Below, piece after piece: positions 6,809 to 14,774 of a stretch of 38,437 nucleotides of DNA. A program made the position numbers and the translations under genes. The notes under the pieces are model-generated. The model worked only from the letters and a program-made list of their open reading frames with translations, made no database searches and had not been told where the DNA came from. This stretch comes from Thermoactinomycetaceae bacterium. GTDB taxonomy: Bacteria; Bacillota; Bacilli; Thermoactinomycetales; Thermoactinomycetaceae. The stretch covers positions 1 to 38,437 of the forward strand of contig JANWIG010000044.1 in assembly GCA_025449975.1 (NCBI GenBank), in the 5' to 3' direction. Numbering within the stretch: the stretch's first letter is position 1; the number at the start of each line of letters is the position of its first letter.

Positions 6809-9800
6809 ATGAGTCATTTTGTACATCTACATGTCCATACAGAATATAGTTTGTTAGATGGAGCAGCACGGATTGAGAAACTGGTGAAACAAGCCAAAGG
6901 GCAGGGAATGCAAGCGTTAGCGATCACAGACCATGGAGCGATGTATGGGGTTGTACCATTTTATCAGGCATGCAAACGGGAGGGAATCCATCCGATCATT
7001 GGCTGTGAAGTCTATCTTACCAGCGGGGATCATCGTGAAAAGCCAAATCGAAAAGAACAGAAAAACTACCATCTCTTGCTATTGGCAGAAACGGATCAAG
7101 GGTATCGTCATTTAATGAAGCTGGTTACTGAAGCCCATTTGCATGGCTTTCATTATAAACCAAGGGTGGATAAAGCACTGCTAAGTAAGTATGCCAAAGG
7201 ATTGATTGCGACCAGTTCCTGTTTGGCAGGAGAAATCCCACAAGCCATTTTACAGGGGGATATCGAGAAAGCACGGCAATTGGTTTGGGAGTATCTCGAT
7301 CTGTTTGGTTCGGATCATTTTTTCTTTGAACTACAGGATCATCACCTTCCTGAACAACAGCGTGTCAATCGTCAGTTGATCGCCTGGTCGAGGGAAATGG
7401 GCATTCCGCTCGTTGCAACCAACGATGTCCATTATGTCCGAAGAGAAGATCACGATATCCATGATTGTTTGTTATGTATCGGGACGGGAAGCAAATTATC
7501 GGATGAAAAACGTCTACGGTTTCACTCCGATCAGTTTTATTTTAAAACGGAGCAAGAGATGTCCAAGCTTTTTTCTTACGTTCCCGAAGCATTGAGCAAT
7601 ACATGGGAAATTGCGAAGCGTTGTCAAGTGACCATTCCATTTGGACAGAAACTTCTTCCCAAATATCCTGTCCCCAATGGGATGACAGCCAAAGCTTATC
7701 TACGAGAAAAGTGTTTAGAAGGAGTCGCTCGGCGTTATCCGACGATCACTCCGGAAATCAGAAAAAGGCTCGAATATGAGCTCGCCATCATCGATACGAT
7801 GGGTTTTAATGATTACTTTTTGGTTGTTTGGGACTTTGTGAGATTTGCCCACGAACAAGGCATTGCTGTCGGTCCAGGACGAGGATCTGCAGCAGGCAGC
7901 TTGGTAGCGTATGTTTTATTTATCACCGATGTGGACCCCATCCGTTATAATTTGTTGTTTGAGCGGTTTCTCAATCCGGAGCGAATCTCTTTACCGGATA
8001 TTGATATTGATTTTAATTTTGAACGGCGCGATGAAGTGATCCAGTATGTACAAAAGAAATATGGCGAGGAACACGTGGCACAAATCATTACCTTTGGAAC
8101 AATGGCTCCACGGGCAGCTGTTCGCGATTTAGGAAGAGTGCTGGAATTACCCTATCATAAAGTGGATCAGCTGGCTAAGTTGATTCCCTCCAGTCCGGGG
8201 ATGACACTAGAGAAAGCGTATCAGCTTGAACCTGGTTTACAAAAATTAAAACAATATCCTGATTTAGACAGATTGCTCCAATATGCCGAAGAAGTCGAAG
8301 GGCTTCCGCGTCATGCCTCAACTCATGCGGCGGGTGTAGTGATTTCGCCAACACCCCTCACTCAGTATGTTCCCTTACAAGAGGGGACGGAAGGAATCCC
8401 TCTCACCCAATATCCGATGGAAGTACTGGAAAAAATCGGTTTGCTAAAAGCGGATTTTCTTGGACTGCGCAATCTAACTATTATCGAACGGGCACAAAAG
8501 ATCATTGAACAGCAAACCGGACAAAAAATCGCTAAGCAGATGAAACAGCATGATGATCCCGCCACGTATGAGCTGTTGGCTAGCGGAGAAACTTTGGGCG
8601 TTTTTCAAATGGAATCAGCAGGAATGAGAAGGGTCCTGCAAGAATTAAAGCCGACTTGCTTTGAAGATATCATTGCCGTACTCGCTTTGTATCGTCCAGG
8701 ACCGATGGAACAAATTCCACGTTTTATTCGGGCGAAACACGGGGAAGAAAAGGTAACATACCCACATCCAGATTTAGAAAAGATTCTAAAAAATACGTAT
8801 GGTATCATTGTTTACCAAGAACAAATCATGCAAATCGCTGCAAGAATGGCTGGGTTTACCTTGGGACAAGCCGATCTCCTGCGACGAGCGGTTGGCAAGA
8901 AAAACAGAGAACTGCTTGATCAGCAAAGAACAGCGTTTATTGAGGGGTGTATACAGAACGGCTATAGTAGACAAATTGGGGAAGAAGTATACGATTTAAT
9001 TCTTCGTTTTGCGAATTATGGTTTTAATCGGAGCCATTCGGCGGCTTATGCGGTTTTAGCATATCAAACGGCTTATTTAAAAACGCATTATCCGTTGGCT
9101 TTTATGACTGCGCTGCTGACCACCGTCATGGGAAACCAAGGGAAAATGATCGAATATGTGAATGAAGCCAAACGGATGGGAATTCCTGTGTTACCCCCTG
9201 ACATTAGCAAAAGCGAAGAAGCTTTTTCCGTTGAAAAGCAATCGATTCGCTTTGGTCTGGCGGCGATTAAGAATGTAGGGTTATTAGCGATTCAAGAAAT
9301 AATCAAAGCGAGGAAATCAGGAGCATTTCGTGACTTATTTGACTTCTGTCGTCGTGTAAATACACGCCTTTGCAATCGGCGTGTCATGGAGGCATTGATT
9401 CAGTGTGGAGCCATGGACTCCTTGCCCGGACACCGTACACAAAAATTGGCGATGTTGGATGAAGCGATTGAAAACAGTTCAACCTATCTTAGACAACAAT
9501 CTGCTCGCCAGATGAGTCTATTTACGGAAGAGCTCGAAGAGGATGTAGAAAAACGTCTCCAACATTACCAACAAATTGCGCCTTACACGCAAAGAGAAAA
9601 GTTGCAAATGGAAAAAGAATTGCTTGGTCTTTACCTATCAGGGCATCCCCTCGACCAATATCAAGGGGTTTTAGCACAGGCTCGTACCCATCGCATCGCC
9701 CAACTGGCCGATGAGCGCGATCAACAAAGAGTCCGGATTTCGGGAATGATCACCGAAATCAAACGGATTAAAACCAAAAAAGGGGAAGCGATGGCTTTTA

Positions 9801-10246
9801 TAAAACTGGAAGACGAAACGGATGCCATTGAAGTGGTTATCTTTCCACGCCTTTTTCATCAAGTTCTCCCTTTGCTACAGGAAGATCAGCTGATCGAAGT
9901 AATGGGAAACATCGATCTGCAAGAAAAAGGTGTCAAACTGATTGCACAGGCATGCCGAGAATTGCCTAAGTCTCAACTCTCTGAGCCGTCGAAAGTGTTT
10001 ATTCGGTTAGGAGAAGAAGATGAAAACCCACCCAAGTTAGAAAAGCTGAAACAAATCTTTATCAACCATCGTGGAACCACTCCGGTCTATCTCTATTACG
10101 AGAGAACCCGAAAACTGTTTGAGCTACCGATCACCAAATACGGGATCACCCTAACCGAGGAGTGCAGCAGACAAATCAAACAACTTCTCGGTCCAGAAGC
10201 GCTTCGCATCAAGGGACAAAAAGCAAATGAACCAAAAAACGGCTGA
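6809..10246 (+). CDS. dnaE: DNA polymerase III alpha subunit, DnaE type
   Basis: The 1145-residue protein is a replicative C-family polymerase. The N-terminal PHP domain has HLHVHTEYSLLDG (6-18) and ITDHGAMYG. The palm carries GPGRGSAAGSLVAY and the catalytic PDIDIDF motif (about 395-401). The fingers follow, then a helix-hairpin-helix region and a C-terminal OB fold (about 972-1050) that binds single-stranded DNA. There is no internal proofreading exonuclease, which separates it from PolC. In Bacillota DnaE extends RNA primers on the lagging strand before hand-off to PolC. A GTG at 6800 is in frame but lies inside the GGCGGTGAG ribosome binding site, so the ATG at 6809 is chosen. It is divergent from ytrHI, as in Bacillus. 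Confidence 0.97.
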   Translation: MSHFVHLHVHTEYSLLDGAARIEKLVKQAKGQGMQALAITDHGAMYGVVPFYQACKREGIHPIIGCEVYLTSGDHREKPNRKEQKNYHLLLLAETDQGYRHLMKLVTEAHLHGFHYKPRVDKALLSKYAKGLIATSSCLAGEIPQAILQGDIEKARQLVWEYLDLFGSDHFFFELQDHHLPEQQRVNRQLIAWSREMGIPLVATNDVHYVRREDHDIHDCLLCIGTGSKLSDEKRLRFHSDQFYFKTEQEMSKLFSYVPEALSNTWEIAKRCQVTIPFGQKLLPKYPVPNGMTAKAYLREKCLEGVARRYPTITPEIRKRLEYELAIIDTMGFNDYFLVVWDFVRFAHEQGIAVGPGRGSAAGSLVAYVLFITDVDPIRYNLLFERFLNPERISLPDIDIDFNFERRDEVIQYVQKKYGEEHVAQIITFGTMAPRAAVRDLGRVLELPYHKVDQLAKLIPSSPGMTLEKAYQLEPGLQKLKQYPDLDRLLQYAEEVEGLPRHASTHAAGVVISPTPLTQYVPLQEGTEGIPLTQYPMEVLEKIGLLKADFLGLRNLTIIERAQKIIEQQTGQKIAKQMKQHDDPATYELLASGETLGVFQMESAGMRRVLQELKPTCFEDIIAVLALYRPGPMEQIPRFIRAKHGEEKVTYPHPDLEKILKNTYGIIVYQEQIMQIAARMAGFTLGQADLLRRAVGKKNRELLDQQRTAFIEGCIQNGYSRQIGEEVYDLILRFANYGFNRSHSAAYAVLAYQTAYLKTHYPLAFMTALLTTVMGNQGKMIEYVNEAKRMGIPVLPPDISKSEEAFSVEKQSIRFGLAAIKNVGLLAIQEIIKARKSGAFRDLFDFCRRVNTRLCNRRVMEALIQCGAMDSLPGHRTQKLAMLDEAIENSSTYLRQQSARQMSLFTEELEEDVEKRLQHYQQIAPYTQREKLQMEKELLGLYLSGHPLDQYQGVLAQARTHRIAQLADERDQQRVRISGMITEIKRIKTKKGEAMAFIKLEDETDAIEVVIFPRLFHQVLPLLQEDQLIEVMGNIDLQEKGVKLIAQACRELPKSQLSEPSKVFIRLGEEDENPPKLEKLKQIFINHRGTTPVYLYYERTRKLFELPITKYGITLTEECSRQIKQLLGPEALRIKGQKANEPKNG

Positions 10247-10338
10247 TCCCTTCCCAACAGATGAATTCGTCATAAACCGGAGCGAAAAAATCGCATATAT
10301 TAAAAGTTAACACATCGTCGAATGGAAGGTGAGAATCT

Positions 10339-10854
10339 TTGTTTTATGAACATACGATTGAGTTATTTAAAAAAAGAGGCGTTCAACTCGAAGAAATCGC
10401 GGAAATCGTCTACAATTTACAGCAGCCTTATCATCCAGGACTCACCCTCGATGAATGCCTCGAAAGCGTCCAAACCGTTCTCAAAAAAAGGGAAGTACAA
10501 CACGCTGTTATCACGGGGGTCTCTCTGGATCAATTAGCTGAACAAAAAATCCTTCCTGAACCCTTTCAAACCATCATGGAACTGGATGAACCACTCTATG
10601 GCGTGGACGAAGTACTTGCCTTGAGCATTATCAACGTCTATGGGACCATCGGTCTTACCAGCTTTGGCTATCTAGACAAAAACAAACAGGGTGTGCTTAC
10701 GCGCTTAAACAACCATGATGAGGAAATACACGTCTTTCTCGATGATATTATCGCTGGGATTGCAGCGGCTGCAGCCGCTCGAATCGCCCACAAATATCCC
10801 AACATCGAACGATATTTCACGGATCGGAAACGCGATCGCCATGGTTCCAATTAA
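10339..10854 (+). CDS. phosphatidylglycerophosphatase A family protein (YutG-like)
   Basis: The 171-residue protein matches the PgpA/YutG family: an N-terminal helical part with KKRGVQLEEIAEIVY, then KREVQHAVITG, LYGVDEVLALSIINVYGTIGLTSFGYLDK and FLDDIIAGIAAAAAARIAHK with the paired Asp expected for metal binding. PgpA dephosphorylates phosphatidylglycerophosphate to phosphatidylglycerol. YutG-like proteins are shorter and less membrane-embedded than E. coli PgpA, so the substrate is less certain. The start is TTG at 10339, 7 bases after GGAAGGTGAG. It lies 92 bases after dnaE with no terminator seen between them. In B. subtilis yutG is elsewhere, so this linkage is a local difference. Confidence 0.85.
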   Translation: MFYEHTIELFKKRGVQLEEIAEIVYNLQQPYHPGLTLDECLESVQTVLKKREVQHAVITGVSLDQLAEQKILPEPFQTIMELDEPLYGVDEVLALSIINVYGTIGLTSFGYLDKNKQGVLTRLNNHDEEIHVFLDDIIAGIAAAAAARIAHKYPNIERYFTDRKRDRHGSN

Positions 10855-10857
10855 TCT

Positions 10858-10977
10858 CCCCTGTCACAGGGAAATAAAAAAATTGGAGAAATCGCCAAGT
10901 GAAGTTGGCAAGCGGGAATTACCTCTATTGCGGGAGAGATGGAGGTGAATATCGTTCGGGTCCCTTGTGGGACGTCG
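10858..10977 (+). other. Hairpin-rich non-coding stretch, possible left part of a mobile-element relic
   Basis: No gene is seen. Several short stems occur in series: CCCTG/CAGGG directly after pgpA, GCCAA/TTGGC near 10895, ACCTC/GAGGT near 10920-10945 and GTCCC/GGGAC around a TTGT loop near 10960-10975. Together with the tnpB relic downstream this could be the left end of a small IS200/IS605-derived element or a separate structured RNA. I cannot assign it to a known RNA family. Confidence 0.35.
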
Positions 10978-11097
10978 GGTGATCCAACAAAGTGGCTCTT
11001 AATTTTAATAAAGTAGATAACATTGTCGGCATTGCTTAGTATCATACTCTTTGGTACAATCTGAACATAAAGTGTGAAAACACTTAAAATGATCTTT

Positions 11098-11212
11098 GAG
11101 CGAAAGCTCAGCCAACCAACTTGTTAGGGCATGGAACGTGCCTTCGTGGAGAACACAACGAAGTTGGTTCAATGAAGCGAGAAGCTCGCCAGCTTTAGGC
11201 GATGTAGTTCGC
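11098..11212 (+). mobile_element. IS200/IS605-type right end with omega-RNA-like fold (relic)
   Basis: The stretch folds compactly. GAGC-GAAA-GCTC (11098-11109) is a GNRA-capped hairpin. AACCAACTT (11114-11122) pairs perfectly with AAGTTGGTT (11161-11169) and encloses two small hairpins (GGCA/TGCC at 11128-11142, and CGT/ACG ending near 11160). Then ATGAAGCGAGAAGC leads into the hairpin TCGCC/GGCGA (11186-11202) with a CTTTA-containing loop, followed by TAGTTCGC. GAAGC, a hairpin with a CTTTAG loop and (T/C)AGTTC is the usual ending of IS605-type elements, where the guide-carrying RNA of TnpB is made. No transposase gene remains, so mobility would need help in trans. Confidence 0.55.
11100..11198 (+). 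pseudogene. 3' remnant of an IS200/IS605-family tnpB gene
   Basis: One frame reads 32 codons ending in GHGTCLRGEHNEVGSMKREARQL and then TAG. The G-H-x-x-x-C-G-E ... S-M/V-K-R/Q-E ending is what I know from the C-termini of many IS605-type TnpB (RNA-guided nuclease) proteins. Upstream of 11097 the frame is closed and no zinc-finger or RuvC-like segment can be read, so only the tail survives. As in intact elements, the last codons overlap the structured RNA at the transposon right end. The call is by recalled pattern, not by alignment. Confidence 0.6.
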
Positions 11213-11232
11213 AGATAGATAGGGTGGTATCA

Positions 11233-11664
11233 TTGGATAAACGGCTTAAATGGTCAAAACCCATACAATTTACGATTGCCTCGATTTTGGTCGTTTTTAT
11301 GTTTTTATTGCTAGGCTTATGGTTGGAAACGATTGTTGGCGTTTTTGTAGGTATGGTATTTTTGTATAATTCACTCTTTACTTTCAGACGTACCCTACTG
11401 ATTCAAATTCCTGCAGGATTATTGATTGCTGCAAACATCTACAATACTTGGCAGGGTATTCAACTAGCTATAAAATATCAAAACTTCTTATTCATAAGTA
11501 ACCTGGGATTTGCATCGTATATCGAACAGTCTTTCTGGGGACTTTTCTCCGGAGAAGGACTTCTTTTCTTACTGTTTTTAATCGGAATCAGCTTTTTACA
11601 GACGCGGATGATTGGCTACCATTACAATCGTAAACGGTTGTTTATATCCAGAAGATTACACTAA
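11233..11664 (+). CDS. hypothetical integral membrane protein
   Basis: The 143-residue protein is not recognised. It shows about four hydrophobic segments (roughly 13-34, 35-50, 55-75 and 100-125), a basic N-terminus (LDKRLKWSK) and a basic C-terminal tail (YHYNRKRLFISRR), as expected for a small polytopic membrane protein with cytoplasmic ends. The frame could start at GTG 11224, but AGGGTGG (11221-11227) is the ribosome binding site, so TTG at 11233 is preferred. The gene begins only 20 bases after the transposon relic, so its original promoter region may have been altered by that insertion. A strong terminator follows. Confidence 0.65.
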   Translation: MDKRLKWSKPIQFTIASILVVFMFLLLGLWLETIVGVFVGMVFLYNSLFTFRRTLLIQIPAGLLIAANIYNTWQGIQLAIKYQNFLFISNLGFASYIEQSFWGLFSGEGLLFLLFLIGISFLQTRMIGYHYNRKRLFISRRLH

Positions 11665-11698
11665 AGCTTTTCTTTCCAACTAAAGCTAGCAAATGGAT

Positions 11699-11718
11699 GG
11701 CGGATCTCCGCCTTTTTT
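11699..11718 (+). terminator. Rho-independent terminator after the small membrane protein gene
   Basis: GGCGG and CCGCC form a tight GC stem around an ATCT loop (11699-11712), followed by six T and a further T-rich tract. Confidence 0.85.
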
Positions 11719-11737
11719 GTTTTTTTATAATTTGTCA

Positions 11738-11766
11738 ATGACATTTTGGATAAAAATTGTTATAAT
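11738..11766 (+). promoter_or_regulatory. Strong sigma-A promoter
   Basis: ATGACA (11738-11743, five of six to TTGACA) and a perfect TATAAT (11761-11766) are separated by exactly 17 bases, with TGT before the -10. It is one of the best promoters in the window. The transcript would begin near 11773, almost 390 bases before the malic enzyme start, so it has either a long leader or a separate small RNA. Confidence 0.65.
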
Positions 11767-12110
11767 ATAACTCATCATTAATCGAATGCCAAACTCTAGT
11801 CTAATTAACAAAATATTCATTCCTATATTACTGTTAGATTCTTCACTTCACGTTTGGGCGTTATCGTCTTTTCAATAGACTTTCATAAAGAATTTAAAAA
11901 GGATAAAATAAAGTTGTCTTGTTTTTATGAAATTATGTGATAAAACAAGTAATAAGTGATAGCTATTGGGATAAATATTTTAAACAGCAAAAAATCCCAT
12001 GAAATAACCGTCTATTTCATAATTCACAAAATTCAATTTTCAACAAACAGAGTCAATATATTAAGATGTGTATAAAATAATAAAGAACTTATTTTATTCT
12101 AGGGTAGCTT
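11767..12110 (+). other. AT-rich non-coding leader with several inverted repeats
   Basis: No gene is supported. GCCAAAC near 11788 can pair with GTTTGGGC near 11851-11858, and AGTCTAA with TTAGATT inside that, giving one long broken hairpin. CTTGTTT and AAACAAG (11919-11949) form another stem. ATGAAATA and TATTTCAT (11999-12020) form a perfect 8-bp stem. All are AT-rich, so each alone is weak evidence. No intrinsic terminator with a T-run was found before the malic enzyme gene. Confidence 0.4.
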
Positions 12111-12111
12111 T

Positions 12112-12120
12112 TGCTATAAT
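12112..12120 (+). promoter_or_regulatory. Extended -10 promoter for malic enzyme
   Basis: TGCTATAAT is a perfect extended -10 element 41 bases before the TTG start. The -35 (about 12092, TTTTAT) is poor, as is allowed for extended -10 promoters. Confidence 0.5.
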
Positions 12121-12160
12121 GTTGGTCAAGCTGGAAGAGGAAGAAAAAGGAGCGATCAAA

Positions 12161-13405
12161 TTGGCAAACTTGCGTAAACAAGCTTTATATATACATCGGA
12201 GGAATAGTGGTAAAATCTCCGTTCATTCCAAAGTTCCTGTTGAAAATCCAGATGATCTCAGTTTAGCTTATTCTCCCGGGGTTGCCGAGCCTTGCCAAGA
12301 AATTTATAACAAGTCTGAAATGGTTTATGAATATACAAGTAAAGGAAATCTCGTTGCGGTTGTTTCCGATGGGACGGCCGTACTTGGATTGGGAAATATT
12401 GGTCCCGAAGCATCGATGCCTGTGATGGAAGGAAAAGCGGTTTTGTTTAAGTCGTTTGCGGGTGTGGATGCCTTTCCGATATGTCTAGATACGACAGATG
12501 TCGATAAAGTGGTTGAAACAGTGAAGATGATCTCCCCCACCTTTGGAGGCATCAACTTAGAAGATATTGCTGCACCGAACTGCTTTATTATTGAAGAGAG
12601 ACTGAAAAAAGAATTGGATATCCCTGTCTTTCATGATGATCAACATGGTACAGCGATCGTCACCTTGGCCGGACTGATCAATGCTCTCAAATTGGTAAAT
12701 AAAAGCATGGAACAGATTCGAGTGGTTGCCAATGGAGCAGGAGCTGCTGGAATTGCGATCGTGAAACTGTTACTCAGTTTAGGTGTAAAAGATATTATTA
12801 TGTGTGATAGCAAAGGGACGATTTACCAAGGGCGTTCCCATGGAATGAATGCGATCAAGGAAGAAATTGCGAAGATTACTAATCATAGACAGGTGAAAGG
12901 AAACTTGGCAGAAGCATTGAAAGGGGCAGATGTCTTCATCGGTGTATCAGTAGCTGGTGCGCTTACACCTAAGATGGTTCGTTCGATGAATCGAGACCCG
13001 ATTATTTTTGCCATGGCGAATCCCACACCTGAAATCATGCCACAAGAGGCGTATTTAGCTGGTGCGCGCGTAGTTGGAACGGGACGTTCAGATTTTCCTA
13101 ACCAAGTAAACAACGTTTTGGCCTTTCCAGGGATTTTCCGTGGAGCTTTAGATGTACGAGCACGCCAAATCAATGAAGAAATGAAGATTGCTGCGGTTTA
13201 TGCGATTGCCAATTTGATTAGTGAGCATGAGCTTCGCTTTGATTATGTGATTCCTGGACCGTTCGATAGCCGTGTTGCTCCACATGTAGCGAGAGCAGTA
13301 GCGAAAGCTGCCATCGAGACAGGAGAAGCACGTCTTCGTTTGGATCCCGATGAAGTATTTGAAAAAGCAAATCGACTGATTAAGACCGCTTCGGCTAGTA
13401 TTTAG
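12161..13405 (+). CDS. ytsJ: NAD(P)-dependent malic enzyme (YtsJ-like)
   Basis: The 414-residue protein oxidatively decarboxylates malate to pyruvate and CO2. The catalytic N-terminal domain has DLSLAYSPGVAEPC, DGTAVLGLGNIGPEA, the Lys of MEGKAVLFKSFAGVDAFPI, and the metal-binding INLEDIAAPNCF and FHDDQHGTAIV segments. The Rossmann domain has VVANGAGAAGIA and SVAGALT. Length and sequence agree with B. subtilis YtsJ (about 410), which is mainly NADP-linked. The frame is open to 12068, but homologues begin with the LRKQALYIH segment, and AAAAAGGAG lies 8 bases before TTG 12161, so that start is used. It lies between the dnaE and acc genes, as in Bacillus, and is likely monocistronic. Confidence 0.95.
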   Translation: MANLRKQALYIHRRNSGKISVHSKVPVENPDDLSLAYSPGVAEPCQEIYNKSEMVYEYTSKGNLVAVVSDGTAVLGLGNIGPEASMPVMEGKAVLFKSFAGVDAFPICLDTTDVDKVVETVKMISPTFGGINLEDIAAPNCFIIEERLKKELDIPVFHDDQHGTAIVTLAGLINALKLVNKSMEQIRVVANGAGAAGIAIVKLLLSLGVKDIIMCDSKGTIYQGRSHGMNAIKEEIAKITNHRQVKGNLAEALKGADVFIGVSVAGALTPKMVRSMNRDPIIFAMANPTPEIMPQEAYLAGARVVGTGRSDFPNQVNNVLAFPGIFRGALDVRARQINEEMKIAAVYAIANLISEHELRFDYVIPGPFDSRVAPHVARAVAKAAIETGEARLRLDPDEVFEKANRLIKTASASI

Positions 13406-13411
13406 ATAAAA

Positions 13412-13444
13412 AAAGGAGACACGTTTTTTAGATGTGTCTCCTTT
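13412..13444 (+). terminator. Terminator after malic enzyme gene
   Basis: AAAGGAGACAC (13412-13422) and GTGTCTCCTTT (13434-13444) form a perfect 11-bp stem with an 11-base loop, 7 bases after the stop. The following ATAAATTT tract is only partly T-rich. Confidence 0.7.
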
Positions 13445-13477
13445 ATAAATTTAAAAATGGGGTAGATGAAAGTGAGC

Positions 13478-13521
13478 GTTGTTCGGTCCTTGCGGAGAGG
13501 CTTAGAACAACCTGTTTTTTT
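13478..13521 (+). terminator. Second hairpin with T-run downstream of malic enzyme
   Basis: GTTGTTC (13478-13484) pairs with GAACAAC (13505-13511), with further partial pairing inside the loop, followed by CTG and a T-run. It may be a back-up terminator or end a short independent transcript. Confidence 0.45.
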
Positions 13522-13918
13522 ATTTCTACAGTATATCCATCTCGAAGATGGTGGTATGGTTCACGAGAGAAAGCGAATGAGGTATAATAGAAAAGCTTAG
13601 AATTCGATATTGTAGCGAAACAAACTGATGAATGTCGATACGATGTGTGGTATACTATTCAGTAAAATTTAAGTCTCTAGTAAAATTTATCCCTTCTTGT
13701 CATCGGAAGAAGGACTGAGTAAACAAAAAAACAGGAACGATAGAGTAATTGATTAAATAAAATATCTAGCTTGGGAAAAAAAGTTGTTTTCGAAATGGAC
13801 TGTATGATATTTTCTGTTCCCTTGTTTACCGAAATTAAACACATACACATACTTTAAATGAACTTCTATTTTTCTATTACCAATTTTGTGGAAGTTTCAC
13901 TCGGATGAGGTGTTATAC
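13522..13918 (+). promoter_or_regulatory. Non-coding accDA upstream region with an extended -10 promoter at 13648-13656
   Basis: No gene is seen in this stretch. TGGTATACT (13648-13656) is an extended -10 element; the -35 is not convincing. It would give a leader of about 255 bases before accD. I looked for a FapR-type operator (a TTAGTACC-like inverted repeat), expected for some lipid genes, and did not find one. Confidence 0.4.
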
Positions 13919-14761
13919 TTGTTTAAGGATCTATTTCGCAAACAGCGTAGATATGCGACCATCCCGTCAGAAAAAGCTAAAAAAGAAGTACCAGAAGGTG
14001 TTATTGAGAAATGTCCAAGCTGTGGCACCATTTTAATAGCGAAAGAGCTGGAAAAAAATCTAAAAGTATGTAAGTCTTGCAGTTATCACTTTCCTATGTC
14101 AGCACAAGAGAGAATTCAATCGATTGTTGATGTAGGTCGCTTTTTTGAATATGATCCAGACTTGCTATCAGAGGATCCTTTGTCCTTTCCTAATTATCCT
14201 GAAAAGTTAGCGCAAGATAAGGAAAAAACCAACTTAAATGAAGCAGTTGTTACAGGAGAAGGAACAATCGGTGGATATCCAGCTGTAATTGGTGTAATGG
14301 ATCCGCGTTTCCGGATGGGGAGTATGGGTTCAGTTGTTGGTGAGAAAATTACCCGTGCAGCAGAACGCGCGACAATGAAGAGATATCCCTTTTTATTGTT
14401 CTCTGCTTCGGGTGGAGCTCGGATGCAAGAGGGTGTTCTCTCCCTCATGCAAATGGCAAAAACGAGTGCAGCAATTGAAAAGATGAATAGAAATAAAGTA
14501 TTGTTTGTATCGATATTAACCAACCCAACAACAGGTGGAGTCTCTGCTAGTTTTGCTTCACTAGGAGATATCAATATTGCAGAACCAGGTGCTTTGATTG
14601 GTTTTGCTGGGAGACGTGTGATCGAACAAACGGTGAGACAAAGACTGCCGGAGGGCTTTCAAACAGCTGAGTTTTTGTTGAAGCATGGGCAGTTGGATAT
14701 GGTTTGTTCACGTCTCGAATTGCGTGATACCTTAATAAAAATACTAGAGTTTCACGCATAG
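13919..14761 (+). CDS. accD: acetyl-CoA carboxylase carboxyltransferase subunit beta
   Basis: The 280-residue protein carries the AccD zinc ribbon (Cys32, Cys35, Cys51 and Cys54 in CPSC and CKSC) and the crotonase-like carboxyltransferase core: [51 protein letters not shown] and [17 protein letters not shown]. With AccA it moves the carboxyl group from carboxybiotin to acetyl-CoA to make malonyl-CoA. The frame could open at GTG/ATG codons from 13886, but GAGGTG sits 6 bases before TTG 13919 and the FKDLF start fits homologues. accD lies 13 bases before accA, the usual accDA operon of Bacillales. Confidence 0.96.
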   Translation: MFKDLFRKQRRYATIPSEKAKKEVPEGVIEKCPSCGTILIAKELEKNLKVCKSCSYHFPMSAQERIQSIVDVGRFFEYDPDLLSEDPLSFPNYPEKLAQDKEKTNLNEAVVTGEGTIGGYPAVIGVMDPRFRMGSMGSVVGEKITRAAERATMKRYPFLLFSASGGARMQEGVLSLMQMAKTSAAIEKMNRNKVLFVSILTNPTTGGVSASFASLGDINIAEPGALIGFAGRRVIEQTVRQRLPEGFQTAEFLLKHGQLDMVCSRLELRDTLIKILEFHA

Positions 14762-14774
14762 GGAGGAAGAAAGA

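Noticed and set aside
11219-11232. T-box-like AGGGTGGTA sequence before the small membrane protein gene
   Set aside because: The conserved ACCGCG part of the T-box antiterminator, a specifier loop and a following terminator are missing. The bases are better explained as a ribosome binding site.
12068-12160. N-terminal extension of malic enzyme from GTG 12068
   Set aside because: The stretch contains the extended -10 promoter and the AAAAAGGAG ribosome binding site, and homologues start at the LRKQAL segment.
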